A stretch of 64,000 nucleotides of DNA from contig NZ_CP007452.1 of NCBI RefSeq assembly GCF_000597865.1, positions 1,433,183 through 1,497,182 of the forward strand, given 5' to 3'. Of this stretch, positions 8,922-17,080 are shown piece after piece; position 1 is the stretch's first letter; each line of letters starts with the position of its first letter. Source of the stretch: Peptoclostridium acidaminophilum DSM 3953. GTDB lineage: Bacteria; Bacillota; Clostridia; Peptostreptococcales; Peptostreptococcaceae. The notes beneath the pieces were generated by a model. That model saw only the letters and a program-made list of their open reading frames with translations. It searched no databases and had not been told where the DNA came from. Both the position numbers and the translations under genes were made by a program.

Positions 8922-10716
8922 CAACCTTAAGCACTGACATGAACGCCTTTTGAGGAACCTCGACAGAACCTACCTGTCTCATTCTCTTCTTGCCCTCTTT
9001 TTGCTTTTCAAGAAGCTTTCTCTTACGAGATATGTCTCCGCCATAGCATTTTGCAAGCACGTCTTTTCTGTAAGCGCTTATTGTCTCTCTCGCTATAATC
9101 TTGTTTCCTATTGAAGCCTGTATAGGAATAATGAACTGGTGCTTTGGTATCTCTTCCTTAAGTTTTTCACACATGGCCTTGCCCCTCTTGTAGGCTCTGC
9201 TCTCGTGCACTATGAAAGAAAGCGCATCCACCTTTTCCTTGTTTATCATTATATCCAGCTTTACAAGATCGGATTCTCTATATTCCTTGAACTCGTAGTC
9301 GAACGAGCCGTATCCTCTTGTCCTTGTCTTTAGAGCGTCAAAGAAATCGTATATGACCTCATTCAGCGGCAGCTCGTAGTGGAGCATTACCCTCTTTGTG
9401 TCTATATACTCCATGTCTATCATGCTGCCCCTTCTCTCCTGGGAAAGCTCCATAACCGCCCCAACGTAATCTGAAGGCACTATTATGTCGGCCTTCACTA
9501 TCGGCTCGTCTATATGCGACACTTCTGTTGCCGGCGGAAGATCCGAAGGGTTTTGTATCATTATAATCTCGCCGCTGTTCATATACACCTTGTACAGAAC
9601 CGACGGCGCCGTAGTTATTATGTCCAGGTCAAACTCCCGCTCGAGCCTTTCCTGCATTATCTCCATGTGAAGAAGTCCCAGGAAACCGCATCTAAAGCCA
9701 AAGCCCAGCGCCGCCGAAGTCTCCGGCTCGTATTCAAGCGCAGCATCGTTTACCTGAAGCTTTTCAAGCGCGTCCCTGAGGTTTTCATATTTCTCTCCCT
9801 CTCCAGGATAAATTCCGCAGTAAACCATCGGAATCGCCTTCTTGTAGCCTGCAAGTGGATCTGGTGTGGGATTGTCGGCGTCGGTTATTGTATCTCCAAC
9901 GCGGCAGCTTCTGATTTCCTTTATGCTTGCAGCCACGTAGCCAACCTCTCCCGCTCTCAGCTCGTCCACAGGGGTCTGGCCGGGAGCCATAACACCTACC
10001 TCAGTTACTTCAAACATCTTGCCTGTGGCCATCATCTTTATCTTCATGCCCTTTTTCAGCTTGCCCTCGAACACCCTTATATAGCCAACTACGCCCTTGT
10101 AGCTGTCGTAGTATGAATCGAACACGAGTGCCTTGAGCGGCTTGTCATAGTCGCCGCTTGGCGGCGGCACCTTCGTAACAATTGCCTCGAGCACATCTTT
10201 GATGTTGAGACCCTCCTTGGCTGAAATCAAAGGCGCATCATGAGCCTCAAGGCCAATTATTTCCTCTATTTCAGTCTTTATTTCCTCCGGCCTTGCGCTT
10301 GGCAGGTCTATCTTGTTTATCACCGGTACAATCTCAAGGTCCTGGTCAAGTGCAAGATATACGTTAGCCAGAGTCTGGGCCTCAACGCCCTGCGCCGCAT
10401 CGACTATCAGCAATGCGCCTTCGCAGGCTGCAAGGCTCCTTGAAACCTCGTAGTTGAAATCCACGTGCCCCGGAGTGTCTATGAGGTTTAGCACATAATC
10501 CTCTCCGTCATCTGCTCTGTAGGTTAGCCTCACGTTCTGAAGCTTTATTGTTATTCCTCTTTCCCTTTCAAGATCCATGTTGTCAAGAAGCTGAGCCTTC
10601 ATCTCCCTTAGCGACAGAAGCCCCGTATATTCTATGAGCCTGTCAGCAAGAGTTGATTTCCCGTGATCTATGTGAGCAATAATACTGAAGTTTCGTATCC
10701 TGCTTTGGTTGTACAT
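8914..10716 (-). CDS. lepA: LepA (EF-4), ribosomal translation GTPase
   Basis: Elongation-factor-G-like GTPase that acts on ribosomes (back-translocation or initiation roles). About 600 aa. The G domain has AHIDHGKST (about residues 14-22), DTPGHVDF (about 80-87) and NKIDLPSA (about 134-141). The C-terminus shows the EF-4-specific [17 protein letters not shown] stretch. Start chosen at ATG 10716 (protein begins [10 protein letters not shown]), with AAGGGAGA about 10 nt upstream; the open frame extends 24 codons further, but that extension is not conserved-looking. A good promoter lies at 10760-10788. Confidence 0.96.
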   Translation of the reverse strand: MYNQSRIRNFSIIAHIDHGKSTLADRLIEYTGLLSLREMKAQLLDNMDLERERGITIKLQNVRLTYRADDGEDYVLNLIDTPGHVDFNYEVSRSLAACEGALLIVDAAQGVEAQTLANVYLALDQDLEIVPVINKIDLPSARPEEIKTEIEEIIGLEAHDAPLISAKEGLNIKDVLEAIVTKVPPPSGDYDKPLKALVFDSYYDSYKGVVGYIRVFEGKLKKGMKIKMMATGKMFEVTEVGVMAPGQTPVDELRAGEVGYVAASIKEIRSCRVGDTITDADNPTPDPLAGYKKAIPMVYCGIYPGEGEKYENLRDALEKLQVNDAALEYEPETSAALGFGFRCGFLGLLHMEIMQERLEREFDLDIITTAPSVLYKVYMNSGEIIMIQNPSDLPPATEVSHIDEPIVKADIIVPSDYVGAVMELSQERRGSMIDMEYIDTKRVMLHYELPLNEVIYDFFDALKTRTRGYGSFDYEFKEYRESDLVKLDIMINKEKVDALSFIVHESRAYKRGKAMCEKLKEEIPKHQFIIPIQASIGNKIIARETISAYRKDVLAKCYGGDISRKRKLLEKQKEGKKRMRQVGSVEVPQKAFMSVLKVEK

Positions 10717-10759
10717 TAAATGATAATCTCCCTTCATGAGTGTTTTTCGACTAATTTTT

Positions 10760-10788
10760 ATTATACATATAGGCCCGCCTATTATCAA
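10760..10788 (-). promoter_or_regulatory. Promoter of lepA
   Basis: Minus-strand TTGATA (10783-10788), 17-nt spacer, TATAAT (10760-10765), about 45 nt before the chosen lepA start. Its position also argues against the longer lepA reading frame, whose start codon would lie upstream of the transcription start. Confidence 0.8.
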
Positions 10789-10830
10789 GTAAACTGTTAT
10801 TCAGGTGCAATTTTAGATATATAATTTTCC

Positions 10831-10859
10831 TTGATTTTTTATTGCTTATTTGGTAAAAT
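10831..10859 (+). promoter_or_regulatory. Promoter of rpsT
   Basis: TTGATT (10831-10836), 17-nt spacer, TAAAAT (10854-10859). Divergent from the lepA promoter in the same 190-bp gap. The leader to the rpsT start is about 40 nt. Confidence 0.72.
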
Positions 10860-10906
10860 TGTCTTTGTTGAAATTTATTAAGTAAATAAAGTAGGGGGTG
10901 AACAAT

Positions 10907-11179
10907 TTGGCTAATATTAAATCAGCTAAGAAGAGAATAAAGGTTATAGCAAAGAAAACTCTGGCTAACAAGATAAGAAAGTCTGAAGTTAAAACTGCTA
11001 TAAGAAGATTTGAAGAAGCTATAACTGCTGGCAACATAGATGAGGCTACTTCAAGATTCAGATTCGCTGAAAAGAAGCTCTATCAAACAGCTGCAAAAGG
11101 AACAATACACATGAACGCAGCGGCAAGAAAGGTTTCTCAGCTTGCAGACAAGCTTAACGCGGCTGTGTCTGGAAAGTAG
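10907..11179 (+). CDS. rpsT: Ribosomal protein S20
   Basis: Small-subunit protein S20 that binds the 5' and 3' domains of 16S rRNA. About 90 aa, mostly helical and very basic (N-terminus ANIKSAKKRIK). The start is TTG at 10907, six nt after AGGGGGTG; the GTG at 10898 is part of that ribosome binding site. TTG or other rare starts are known for rpsT in other bacteria and can support autoregulation. Monocistronic, ending in a hairpin shared with holA. Confidence 0.95.
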   Translation: MANIKSAKKRIKVIAKKTLANKIRKSEVKTAIRRFEEAITAGNIDEATSRFRFAEKKLYQTAAKGTIHMNAAARKVSQLADKLNAAVSGK

Positions 11180-11232
11180 TAAATCTATTTGATCTGGATA
11201 AAGTCTCAACACCCCATTTCGATATTCCCCGA

Positions 11233-11262
11233 AAAAAATCCCCAGTAAGCCTGGGGTTTTTC
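11233..11262. terminator. Bidirectional terminator, rpsT / holA
   Basis: CCCCAG (11240-11245), 5-nt loop, CTGGGG (11251-11256), flanked by an A run on the left and a T run on the right. It serves convergent rpsT (+) and holA (-). Confidence 0.82.
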
Positions 11263-12299
11263 TATTTTTTGAGACAAAGCTCGGCTATGAGAATCTCGAT
11301 CCCCATCCTTTCGCCTATAAGCCCGCTTTTTATATTCAAATCGGTCTGTGCGCACTCGTCTATGGCTCTTGATACCTGATTGCCTGAAAAAGCCGTTCCC
11401 TCAGAGAGGGCCTTGCCTGCCACAAAAGGATGTATCTCAAGCTTTTGCGCTATTTGCTTCGGCGAATAGCCCGCTTCCTTGAGCTCCCTTGTCTGCAGCA
11501 TTAGTCTTAGCTGCCTGGCTATCATTGAGAGCACCATCATTGCTGAGGTTCCCTGCACCGTCATTTCGTCGAATATCTTTATCGCCTCCGCCGCCTGTTT
11601 TTTTCCTATGCAGTCTATAAGCTTGAATATGTCGTTTTCAAGGGAAACCGCTGCAAGCTTTTCAATTGAGGCTTTTGTAACCTCGTTGCCGGGCGAAATG
11701 TACGAGCATATTTTCATCATCTCGTTTTCTATATCCTGCAACGTCTTCTGAGAATTCTTGCTCTCGTAATCAGACAGCTTCAGAAAATATACTATATCAG
11801 AAATGCTTATGATCATATTTCTGCTTTCAAACTGAGCCTTGGCCCAGCTTATCAACTCGTTGCCGCGCAATTTGTCGCAGTCGAGAGAAGTTCCAAGCTT
11901 TGTAAAAGCCTTTGCCAGCTTCCTCCTGCCGTCGATATCACCATGCACCGAAAACACAAGCACCGTTGTCTGGGGGATGCTGGCTAGATATTCAATGAGC
12001 TCCGCCTCTTGTTCCTCCGAAAAAATTTTGCGTTTGCCCTTTAGCAGCTCCGTTTCCTTTACAAGCACTAGTCTTCTCTGGTCCATAAACGGCAGGGTCT
12101 CGCATGCCTCTTTTATTTTTGAAAGGCTCGTTTCAGACCCGTCAAGTATAGCCATGTTGAACTCTGCAAAATCCTTTATCAGTGTGCTTTTCAGCTTGTG
12201 TATTATTTCTTCTATAATATACACTTCTCTGCCGTACAAGAGGTATGCCGGTTTAATCCTGTTCTCTTCTATCTGCCTATTCATATCCTTTAGCTGCAT
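11262..12299 (-). CDS. holA: HolA, DNA polymerase III delta subunit
   Basis: Clamp-loader delta subunit that opens the beta clamp. 345 aa, the usual size. The N-terminus YLLYGREVYIIEEII (about residues 19-33) matches the delta family opening. VLVFSVHGD and the C-terminal collar helices around LRLMLQTRELKEAG are also typical. ATG start with AAAGGAG 7 nt upstream. It overlaps the comEC 3' end by 23 nt, so both are on one transcript. The pairing comEC-holA is widespread in Firmicutes. Confidence 0.94.
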   Translation of the reverse strand: MQLKDMNRQIEENRIKPAYLLYGREVYIIEEIIHKLKSTLIKDFAEFNMAILDGSETSLSKIKEACETLPFMDQRRLVLVKETELLKGKRKIFSEEQEAELIEYLASIPQTTVLVFSVHGDIDGRRKLAKAFTKLGTSLDCDKLRGNELISWAKAQFESRNMIISISDIVYFLKLSDYESKNSQKTLQDIENEMMKICSYISPGNEVTKASIEKLAAVSLENDIFKLIDCIGKKQAAEAIKIFDEMTVQGTSAMMVLSMIARQLRLMLQTRELKEAGYSPKQIAQKLEIHPFVAGKALSEGTAFSGNQVSRAIDECAQTDLNIKSGLIGERMGIEILIAELCLKK

Positions 12300-13551
12300 T
12301 CATTTGCTCCTTTACCCTGCGCGATTCATAATATATGACGAATGCCACTGCTGCCATGTAATATATAATCACAAGCGGCATTGACGGCTCACTTACTTTC
12401 ATGCTCGCAAAACTCATGTCAGAAAGCTTCATTGATACTATTGCGCTGTAGTCTACAATTAATATTACAATTTCCGATACAAAAATAGAAGACCTTAAGC
12501 TTACAAAAGACAAAAAAATGCATGAAAGCGAGCCTGCCATGAGCAAAGGCACCAGCGGAACCACCAGTACATTTGCTACAGGCGATATCAGCGATACATT
12601 CTTGAATACAGCATATGTAACTGGCCATGTCATCATGTTAGCGCTCAGAGTCATTGAAAGAGGAGCGAATCCTACTTTTTTTTGCAACAAATCATAAAAC
12701 GAGCATACGGAAAATACTGCTGAAAACGAGAGCAAAAATCCCGCGTCGTATATCACATAGGGATTTTTCAGCATCAGCACTATTGCGGTCGCGTAAAGCG
12801 CACACTTGAGATCATACTCGCATCCTGCGAAAAAGGCAATCTCACTTATTATGAAAAATAGGGCCGCCCTTGTAACCGAAGGTGTGAAACCCGTCATGAA
12901 TGCATACATTATCAAAAACAAAGTGATTCCAAACACCCTGAGCGTATTCCCTGCTTTTTTCAGCAGCAACGATATCATTGCGCACGTTATTCCAACGTGG
13001 AGTCCCGAAACTGCGAAAATATGCATTATCCCCGTGTCTGAAAATGCATCCAAAAGCTCGCTGTCCATCGCTGATTTGTCACCGAAGAGAATTCCCTTTA
13101 AAAACGGAGCGCGGGATCCAAATATCATTTCTATATTTTTGTAAACCCGAGCCTTTATTATACCCGAATAAAAGTACAGATTCTTCTCAACGCCTATGTA
13201 TTCTATGGAGCTGGCATACACAACGTACGTATAGCCTTTGGCTCTTAGAACTCTTCCGTAGTCAAAGCCTTCTATGCTTATTTCCCGGAAATTCTTGAGC
13301 CTTCCTCTCACGTCAAGCACATCCCCCATCTTGTATTCCTTCTGCCTGCCGTAATCTGAGATTAAATATGGCCCGATTTTATATTCATTGCACCTTTCCT
13401 TGAGCGCAACATTTTCAACCGTCCCCCTTATATTCACACCGGATTTGGCTGCATCGCCTGTATTCCGTTTGTCTGCGCCCGTATAGGCAATGCATATCAA
13501 AATGCAAGCGATAAATATTGCTGCTATTGGCCTTCTTGTAAAATAGCTCAT
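12277..13551 (-). CDS. comEC: ComEC/Rec2-type membrane channel protein lacking the metallo-beta-lactamase domain
   Basis: DNA-uptake channel family. 424 aa, against about 750-800 for a full ComEC. An N-terminal membrane segment (about residues 8-24) is followed by an OB-like region (about 35-110) and the Competence domain with HIFAVSGLHVGI (about 182-193) and many transmembrane helices. The protein ends right after the last hydrophobic segment, so the C-terminal MBL domain is absent. A stand-alone MBL lipoprotein of the ComEC type is encoded at 15293-16177 on the same strand. Whether the pair imports DNA is inferred; no comEA or com pilus genes are adjacent. Confidence 0.88.
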   Translation of the reverse strand: MSYFTRRPIAAIFIACILICIAYTGADKRNTGDAAKSGVNIRGTVENVALKERCNEYKIGPYLISDYGRQKEYKMGDVLDVRGRLKNFREISIEGFDYGRVLRAKGYTYVVYASSIEYIGVEKNLYFYSGIIKARVYKNIEMIFGSRAPFLKGILFGDKSAMDSELLDAFSDTGIMHIFAVSGLHVGITCAMISLLLKKAGNTLRVFGITLFLIMYAFMTGFTPSVTRAALFFIISEIAFFAGCEYDLKCALYATAIVLMLKNPYVIYDAGFLLSFSAVFSVCSFYDLLQKKVGFAPLSMTLSANMMTWPVTYAVFKNVSLISPVANVLVVPLVPLLMAGSLSCIFLSFVSLRSSIFVSEIVILIVDYSAIVSMKLSDMSFASMKVSEPSMPLVIIYYMAAVAFVIYYESRRVKEQMNAAKGYE

Positions 13552-13571
13552 GACATCACCCGCAAATTATA

Positions 13572-14186
13572 TTACAACTTTTTGTCGAACAGTCCCCCGC
13601 TGCCGTGCAGAAAATTGATTATGTCAGTTTTCGCATTTTCCAAAATGCTATGTACTTTTTTCAAAAGCCCCAACTCCGGATCAAATATGGTTTCAGCCGA
13701 CATTGTCCCGTTTTCCAGCGACTGCCTGAGCAGCTTTTCATCTATTACAAATTTTGAATCCATAAAGCTTATTCCAAGCTTTGCTATGTGGCTATACTTA
13801 TCGGAAAGCGCAGCCACCTTTTTGAAGCCGTATCCGCCCGCAAACGAATCCATGACCTTTATCGTCTTTATTGCACTGTTTATATTGTTTATAGCCTCCA
13901 CTATCTTTCCGTACAAGTCGTCGCACTCACCCGGCGTGTCCCTGATCTGTTTCTTGATACTGTATTCACTCACCGAAAAATCGTCCATGCTCTTTTTTGC
14001 CTTCTTAAGATGCTCATAGAAGGTGTCGCTTTCAATGGTATAGTTCTGGCCTGCATTTGCAGTTTCATTCTTTACCTTTCCGACGCTTTTAATGGCATCA
14101 ACATCCCTTACTGAACCGCTTACTGTTTTTCTCTCAACATCGAATATCTTTATCCTGTCGCCGCCTATCCCCGAAATCCTGTTCAC
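13572..14186 (-). CDS. Unrecognised 204-aa protein, weakly FliD C-terminus-like
   Basis: I do not recognise this protein with confidence. It has no signal peptide or membrane segment. Residues about 60-105 are helical and charged. The segment about 125-200 (SHIAKLGISF, FVIDEKLLRQSLEN, IFDPELGLLKKVHSILENA) is patterned like the C-terminal part of flagellar cap protein FliD, where LGI, 'L-D-x-x-L-x-x-aL' and a final helix recur. That resemblance is by eye only. GTG start with GGGGGAGG 6 nt upstream. It is 20 nt ahead of comEC and has its own promoter, so it may be co-transcribed with comEC-holA. No flagellar genes are in view. Confidence 0.75.
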   Translation of the reverse strand: MNRISGIGGDRIKIFDVERKTVSGSVRDVDAIKSVGKVKNETANAGQNYTIESDTFYEHLKKAKKSMDDFSVSEYSIKKQIRDTPGECDDLYGKIVEAINNINSAIKTIKVMDSFAGGYGFKKVAALSDKYSHIAKLGISFMDSKFVIDEKLLRQSLENGTMSAETIFDPELGLLKKVHSILENAKTDIINFLHGSGGLFDKKL

Positions 14187-14219
14187 GCCGCACCTCCCCC
14201 AAGAAATAGTTTCATGCTT

Positions 14220-14248
14220 TATATATTCTTACCATAATAAATGCACAA
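14220..14248 (-). promoter_or_regulatory. Promoter of the 13572-14186 gene (and comEC-holA)
   Basis: Minus-strand TTGTGC (14243-14248), 17-nt spacer, TATATA (14220-14225), about 35 nt before the GTG start. It faces the tcdA promoter in a 138-bp divergent gap. Confidence 0.6.
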
Positions 14249-14257
14249 TAATCCCAA

Positions 14258-14287
14258 TTGCAATTTTTGTCATATAAATGATAAAAT
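14258..14287 (+). promoter_or_regulatory. Promoter of tcdA
   Basis: TTGCAA (14258-14263), 18-nt spacer, TAAAAT (14282-14287). Back-to-back with the divergent promoter at 14220-14248. Confidence 0.5.
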
Positions 14288-14324
14288 ATATATAGACATA
14301 CATGAATTTGACTGGAGGAGTATT

Positions 14325-15035
14325 ATGACAGATTCTGTTTTTCAAAGAACAGAAATGCTAATTGGCAGCGAAAATTTAAACAAGCTCAGAAATTCCAGCG
14401 TGCTTGTGCTTGGAATAGGAGGCGTGGGCGGATTTGCCGCAGAAGCGCTGGCGAGAGCCGGCGTAGGCCATCTTACACTCGTCGACAAGGACTCCGTTGA
14501 CGTGACAAATATTAACAGGCAGATAATTGCGCTTCATAGCACAGTCGGAAAAAACAAGGTTGAAGTAATGAGAGAGCGAATAGCTGATATTAGCCCTATC
14601 ACCCGCGTTGATGCCTTCGCAGCAAGATACGACAGCGATACTTCCGAAGCCATACTCAGCGGTAGCTATGACTATGTAGTTGACGCCATAGACATGGTTT
14701 CCTCCAAGCTGGATCTCATAGAAAAATGCTATTTCAGAGATATTCGCATAATCAGCTCAATGGGCATGGGCAACAAGCTGGACCCTACAAAGATAAGCGT
14801 AAGTGACATATACAAGACTACAATGTGCCCGCTTGCAAGGGTCATGAGAAAAGAGCTGAAATCCAGGGGAGTTAAAAAACTGGAAGTCGTTTACTCCACT
14901 GAAAAACCACAAGAGGTGATGGCTTTTATCCCTGAAGGTTCTAAAAAACCATCACCGGGCAGCATATCGTTCGTTCCTTCCGCTGCAGGTCTTGTAATGG
15001 CTTCTGTAGTTGTAAACAATCTTATGGCAATATAG
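14325..15035 (+). CDS. tcdA: TcdA, tRNA t6A dehydratase (E1/ThiF-like)
   Basis: ATP-dependent E1-like enzyme that cyclises t6A37 to ct6A in tRNA. About 236 aa. The nucleotide-binding loop GIGGVGGFAAEALARAG lies at about residues 31-47, followed by DKDSVDVTNINRQ (about 54-66) and the DAIDM motif (about 124-128), all ThiF/TcdA signatures. The late KPSPGSISFVPS segment is typical of TcdA. Start is ATG 14325, 4 nt after GGAGGAG; upstream in-frame codons look non-coding. Together with mtaB this window has two enzymes acting on t6A37. Confidence 0.93.
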   Translation: MTDSVFQRTEMLIGSENLNKLRNSSVLVLGIGGVGGFAAEALARAGVGHLTLVDKDSVDVTNINRQIIALHSTVGKNKVEVMRERIADISPITRVDAFAARYDSDTSEAILSGSYDYVVDAIDMVSSKLDLIEKCYFRDIRIISSMGMGNKLDPTKISVSDIYKTTMCPLARVMRKELKSRGVKKLEVVYSTEKPQEVMAFIPEGSKKPSPGSISFVPSAAGLVMASVVVNNLMAI

Positions 15036-15061
15036 AATGGCTCCTAAGCCATTCTTTTTTT
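15035..15061 (+). terminator. Terminator after tcdA
   Basis: Arms 15035-15042 and 15047-15054, 4-nt loop, then a run of seven T. The left arm begins at the end of the tcdA stop codon. Confidence 0.85.
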
Positions 15062-15076
15062 ATTGAAAATTTTTCT

Positions 15077-15289
15077 TCACTCAAAAAGCTCATTCATCAA
15101 CTTTTCAGCCTCTTCTTTTCTGTCTTTTGTATCACAAGCATCTATTGACACTTTTTCTCCTTCTATTACAAGTGAGTCGCCTTCCCTGGCATTCTCAGGC
15201 AGCAGCTCCCTTCCTATTTCGACAAATCTCCCGTCTTCGAGCTCCACAACTGCAACTTCGCCTTCAAACCTGTCAATCACGCCTCGCAT
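15077..15289 (-). CDS. DUF3006 family small protein
   Basis: About 70 aa, no membrane segment. The sequence opens RGVIDRFEGEVAVVELEDGR, the N-terminal beta-hairpin pattern of DUF3006, and has LLPENAREGDSL in the middle. The family function is unknown, but such genes often follow ComEC-type MBL genes. It directly follows the MBL lipoprotein gene: the stop of that gene and this start are about 3 nt apart. Start chosen at ATG 15289, 6 nt past GGGGAAG; the preceding in-frame GTG is closer to the Shine-Dalgarno sequence. Confidence 0.85.
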   Translation of the reverse strand: MRGVIDRFEGEVAVVELEDGRFVEIGRELLPENAREGDSLVIEGEKVSIDACDTKDRKEEAEKLMNELFE

Positions 15290-15292
15290 CAC

Positions 15293-16177
15293 CTACTTCC
15301 CCTCCCCGTAATAATTGTATGTACCCTGTTTTTTGTCTGCCCATATTTTTTTGCCGTCACAGTAGAATGCAATGCTTCCCTGCTCGTCTGTCCGATATAT
15401 CAGAATCGACTGCGCCTTCAGCAGCTCGAGCGTCTCCTTGTGCGGGTGCCCATAGCTGTTTTTGAGCTTTGCAGATATTACTGCCACATCGGGTGATACA
15501 GCCTTTATGAACTCCTCGCTAGATGATGTCGAGCTCCCGTGATGACCCAGCTTGATTAAGTCGCTGTCGATATTTTCGCCTGCTCCCAGAATTTCAAGCT
15601 CGTTTTGCACCTCTGCGTCTCCCATAAACAGGAAACTCTTATCCGAGTATTCAAGCCTTGCAACAGCCGACCAGAGGTTGTTGTCGTCTGAATATGTGCT
15701 CCTGGGATTTAAAAATTTCCCCTTAACCTCACTGCCAAGCTTGAAATCGACTCCCGCCTTAGCCTCCTTCACCTTGAGGCCATTTCTTTTGGCTGCATTA
15801 AGCACGTCAAGAAATGTATTTGTGGTATGCGACTTTCTGGGCATATAGAAATCAACTATTTCGAAGCTGTCTATTATTGTGTCGAGTCCGCCTATATGGT
15901 CGGCATCCGGGTGGGTTCCCACAAGTATGTCTATAGTGCTTACGCCCCGCTTTTTTAAATAATTCGCGACAACATCTCCCGCCGAATTGTCTCCCGCATC
16001 TATGAGCATTGTTTTCCCATCGGGTGACATTATAAGCGTAGAGTCTCCCTGACCCACATCTATAAAATGTACCTGCATAAGGCCTTCATTCTCCACAAAA
16101 GAGCATGACGACAAAATTGCCGCAGCTACTATTACAAGCACAATGCTTTTCAATCTATTGGTAAGTCCCAATCCCAT
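15293..16177 (-). CDS. ComEC-type metallo-beta-lactamase lipoprotein
   Basis: About 294 aa. The signal peptide (residues about 8-22) ends in a lipobox, ILSSC, so the protein should be anchored outside the membrane. The MBL fold follows: VHFIDVGQGDSTLI (about 35-48), metal-binding THPDADHIGG (about 88-97), FMGDAE, LKLGHHGSS and the late SYGHPHKETL. This is the ComA/ComEC C-terminal type, probably a nuclease or phosphodiesterase. Start ATG 16177 has GAGGAGA 6-7 nt upstream; the open frame runs 25 codons further without a signal-like start. Likely the missing domain of the ComEC at 12277-13551 (inference). Confidence 0.9.
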   Translation of the reverse strand: MGLGLTNRLKSIVLVIVAAAILSSCSFVENEGLMQVHFIDVGQGDSTLIMSPDGKTMLIDAGDNSAGDVVANYLKKRGVSTIDILVGTHPDADHIGGLDTIIDSFEIVDFYMPRKSHTTNTFLDVLNAAKRNGLKVKEAKAGVDFKLGSEVKGKFLNPRSTYSDDNNLWSAVARLEYSDKSFLFMGDAEVQNELEILGAGENIDSDLIKLGHHGSSTSSSEEFIKAVSPDVAVISAKLKNSYGHPHKETLELLKAQSILIYRTDEQGSIAFYCDGKKIWADKKQGTYNYYGEGK

Positions 16178-16343
16178 TTTATATCTCCTCTTAATCTTTG
16201 TTGTTTTTCCTGTGCTTCGCCGTGACCATACTACCATTTCCATTATATCCAATTACCCTGCGGATTAACACAGTTTCCTCCAGTATTATACACTTCTTGC
16301 TTGCTGTCTGAAATTTATATAAATTGTATGGGTACGAATTGTA

Positions 16344-16372
16344 TTGAATGCGCACAATAGCGTATGTATAAT
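16344..16372 (+). promoter_or_regulatory. Promoter of the ECF S-component gene
   Basis: TTGAAT (16344-16349), 17-nt spacer, TATAAT (16367-16372). The leader before the ATG is about 40 nt, too short for most riboswitches. Confidence 0.78.
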
Positions 16373-16416
16373 TATTTTGTAATGATAATTAATTTATAAA
16401 TCGAGGTGGAATAATA

Positions 16417-16932
16417 ATGAATATGAACGTAAAACAAATTACACTGCTCGGACTCATGACTGCTGCGGTCTGCATAGGAACCATGGTGATAGTAATTCCA
16501 ATACCAGCTACAAACGGCTATATAAACATTGGTGACAGCGTCGTGTTCCTTACTTCAATACTGTTTGGTCCTGTTGCCGGCATGGTTGCCGGTGGAGTCG
16601 GCTCGGCTCTTGCAGATCTTCTCAGCGGATATGCTCACTGGGCTCCTTTCACTCTCCTTATAAAAGGACTTGAAGGACTGCTTGTCGGACTGCTTATGAA
16701 AGGTGGCATGTCAAAGCTTAGAATGGGTGCTTCTACATTTGCAGGCGCGTGCCTCATGGTGACTGGCTACCTGTTTGCAGGTGCAGTTCTTGAAGGCAGC
16801 ATACTAGTTTCCCTCAGATCGGTGCCTGCCAACATAGTTCAGGGCGTTGCCAGCATGCTAATAGCTGTTCCCGTTTCAATAGCGATAGCAAAGACAGCCT
16901 ATGTAAGAAAAAACAGCTTTATGAAAAACTAA
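16417..16932 (+). CDS. ECF transporter S component, substrate unknown
   Basis: Substrate-binding membrane subunit of an energy-coupling-factor vitamin importer. 171 aa with about five or six hydrophobic segments. The start VKQITLLGLMTAAVCIGT followed by YINIGDSVVFLTSILFGP (about residues 36-53), ALADLLSGY and TLLIKGLEGLLVG is the common ECF S-component pattern (HmpT/DUF1393-like). No EcfA or EcfT is in the window, so it probably uses shared EcfA-EcfT modules (group II). Substrate cannot be read from sequence; no riboswitch is evident. Preceded by GAGGTGG. It has its own promoter and terminator. Confidence 0.88.
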   Translation: MNMNVKQITLLGLMTAAVCIGTMVIVIPIPATNGYINIGDSVVFLTSILFGPVAGMVAGGVGSALADLLSGYAHWAPFTLLIKGLEGLLVGLLMKGGMSKLRMGASTFAGACLMVTGYLFAGAVLEGSILVSLRSVPANIVQGVASMLIAVPVSIAIAKTAYVRKNSFMKN

Positions 16933-16962
16933 TCCCTGATACAATATTACATGAATCTTGTT

Positions 16963-16994
16963 ATATCCGCCTCCAGAAGGCGGATATTTTTTTA
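16963..16994 (+). terminator. Terminator after the ECF S-component gene
   Basis: 10-bp perfect stem (16963-16972 with 16978-16987), 5-nt loop, then a run of T. Confidence 0.88.
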
Positions 16995-17024
16995 TTGTCC
17001 TTTATTCAGACGCTAAGGTACAAT
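16995..17024 (+). promoter_or_regulatory. Promoter of tmcAL
   Basis: TTGTCC (16995-17000), 18-nt spacer, TACAAT (17019-17024), directly after the previous terminator and about 55 nt before tmcAL. Confidence 0.5.
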
Positions 17025-17080
17025 AGCATTATCGCATCATTTATGCTTCATAAAATACTTGTTACGCGGGAGGGCAGACC

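Noticed and set aside
16253-16416. Riboswitch upstream of the ECF S-component gene
   Set aside because: Vitamin-transport genes often have one, but I found no TPP, preQ1, FMN or cobalamin motif and the leader after the promoter is only about 40 nt.
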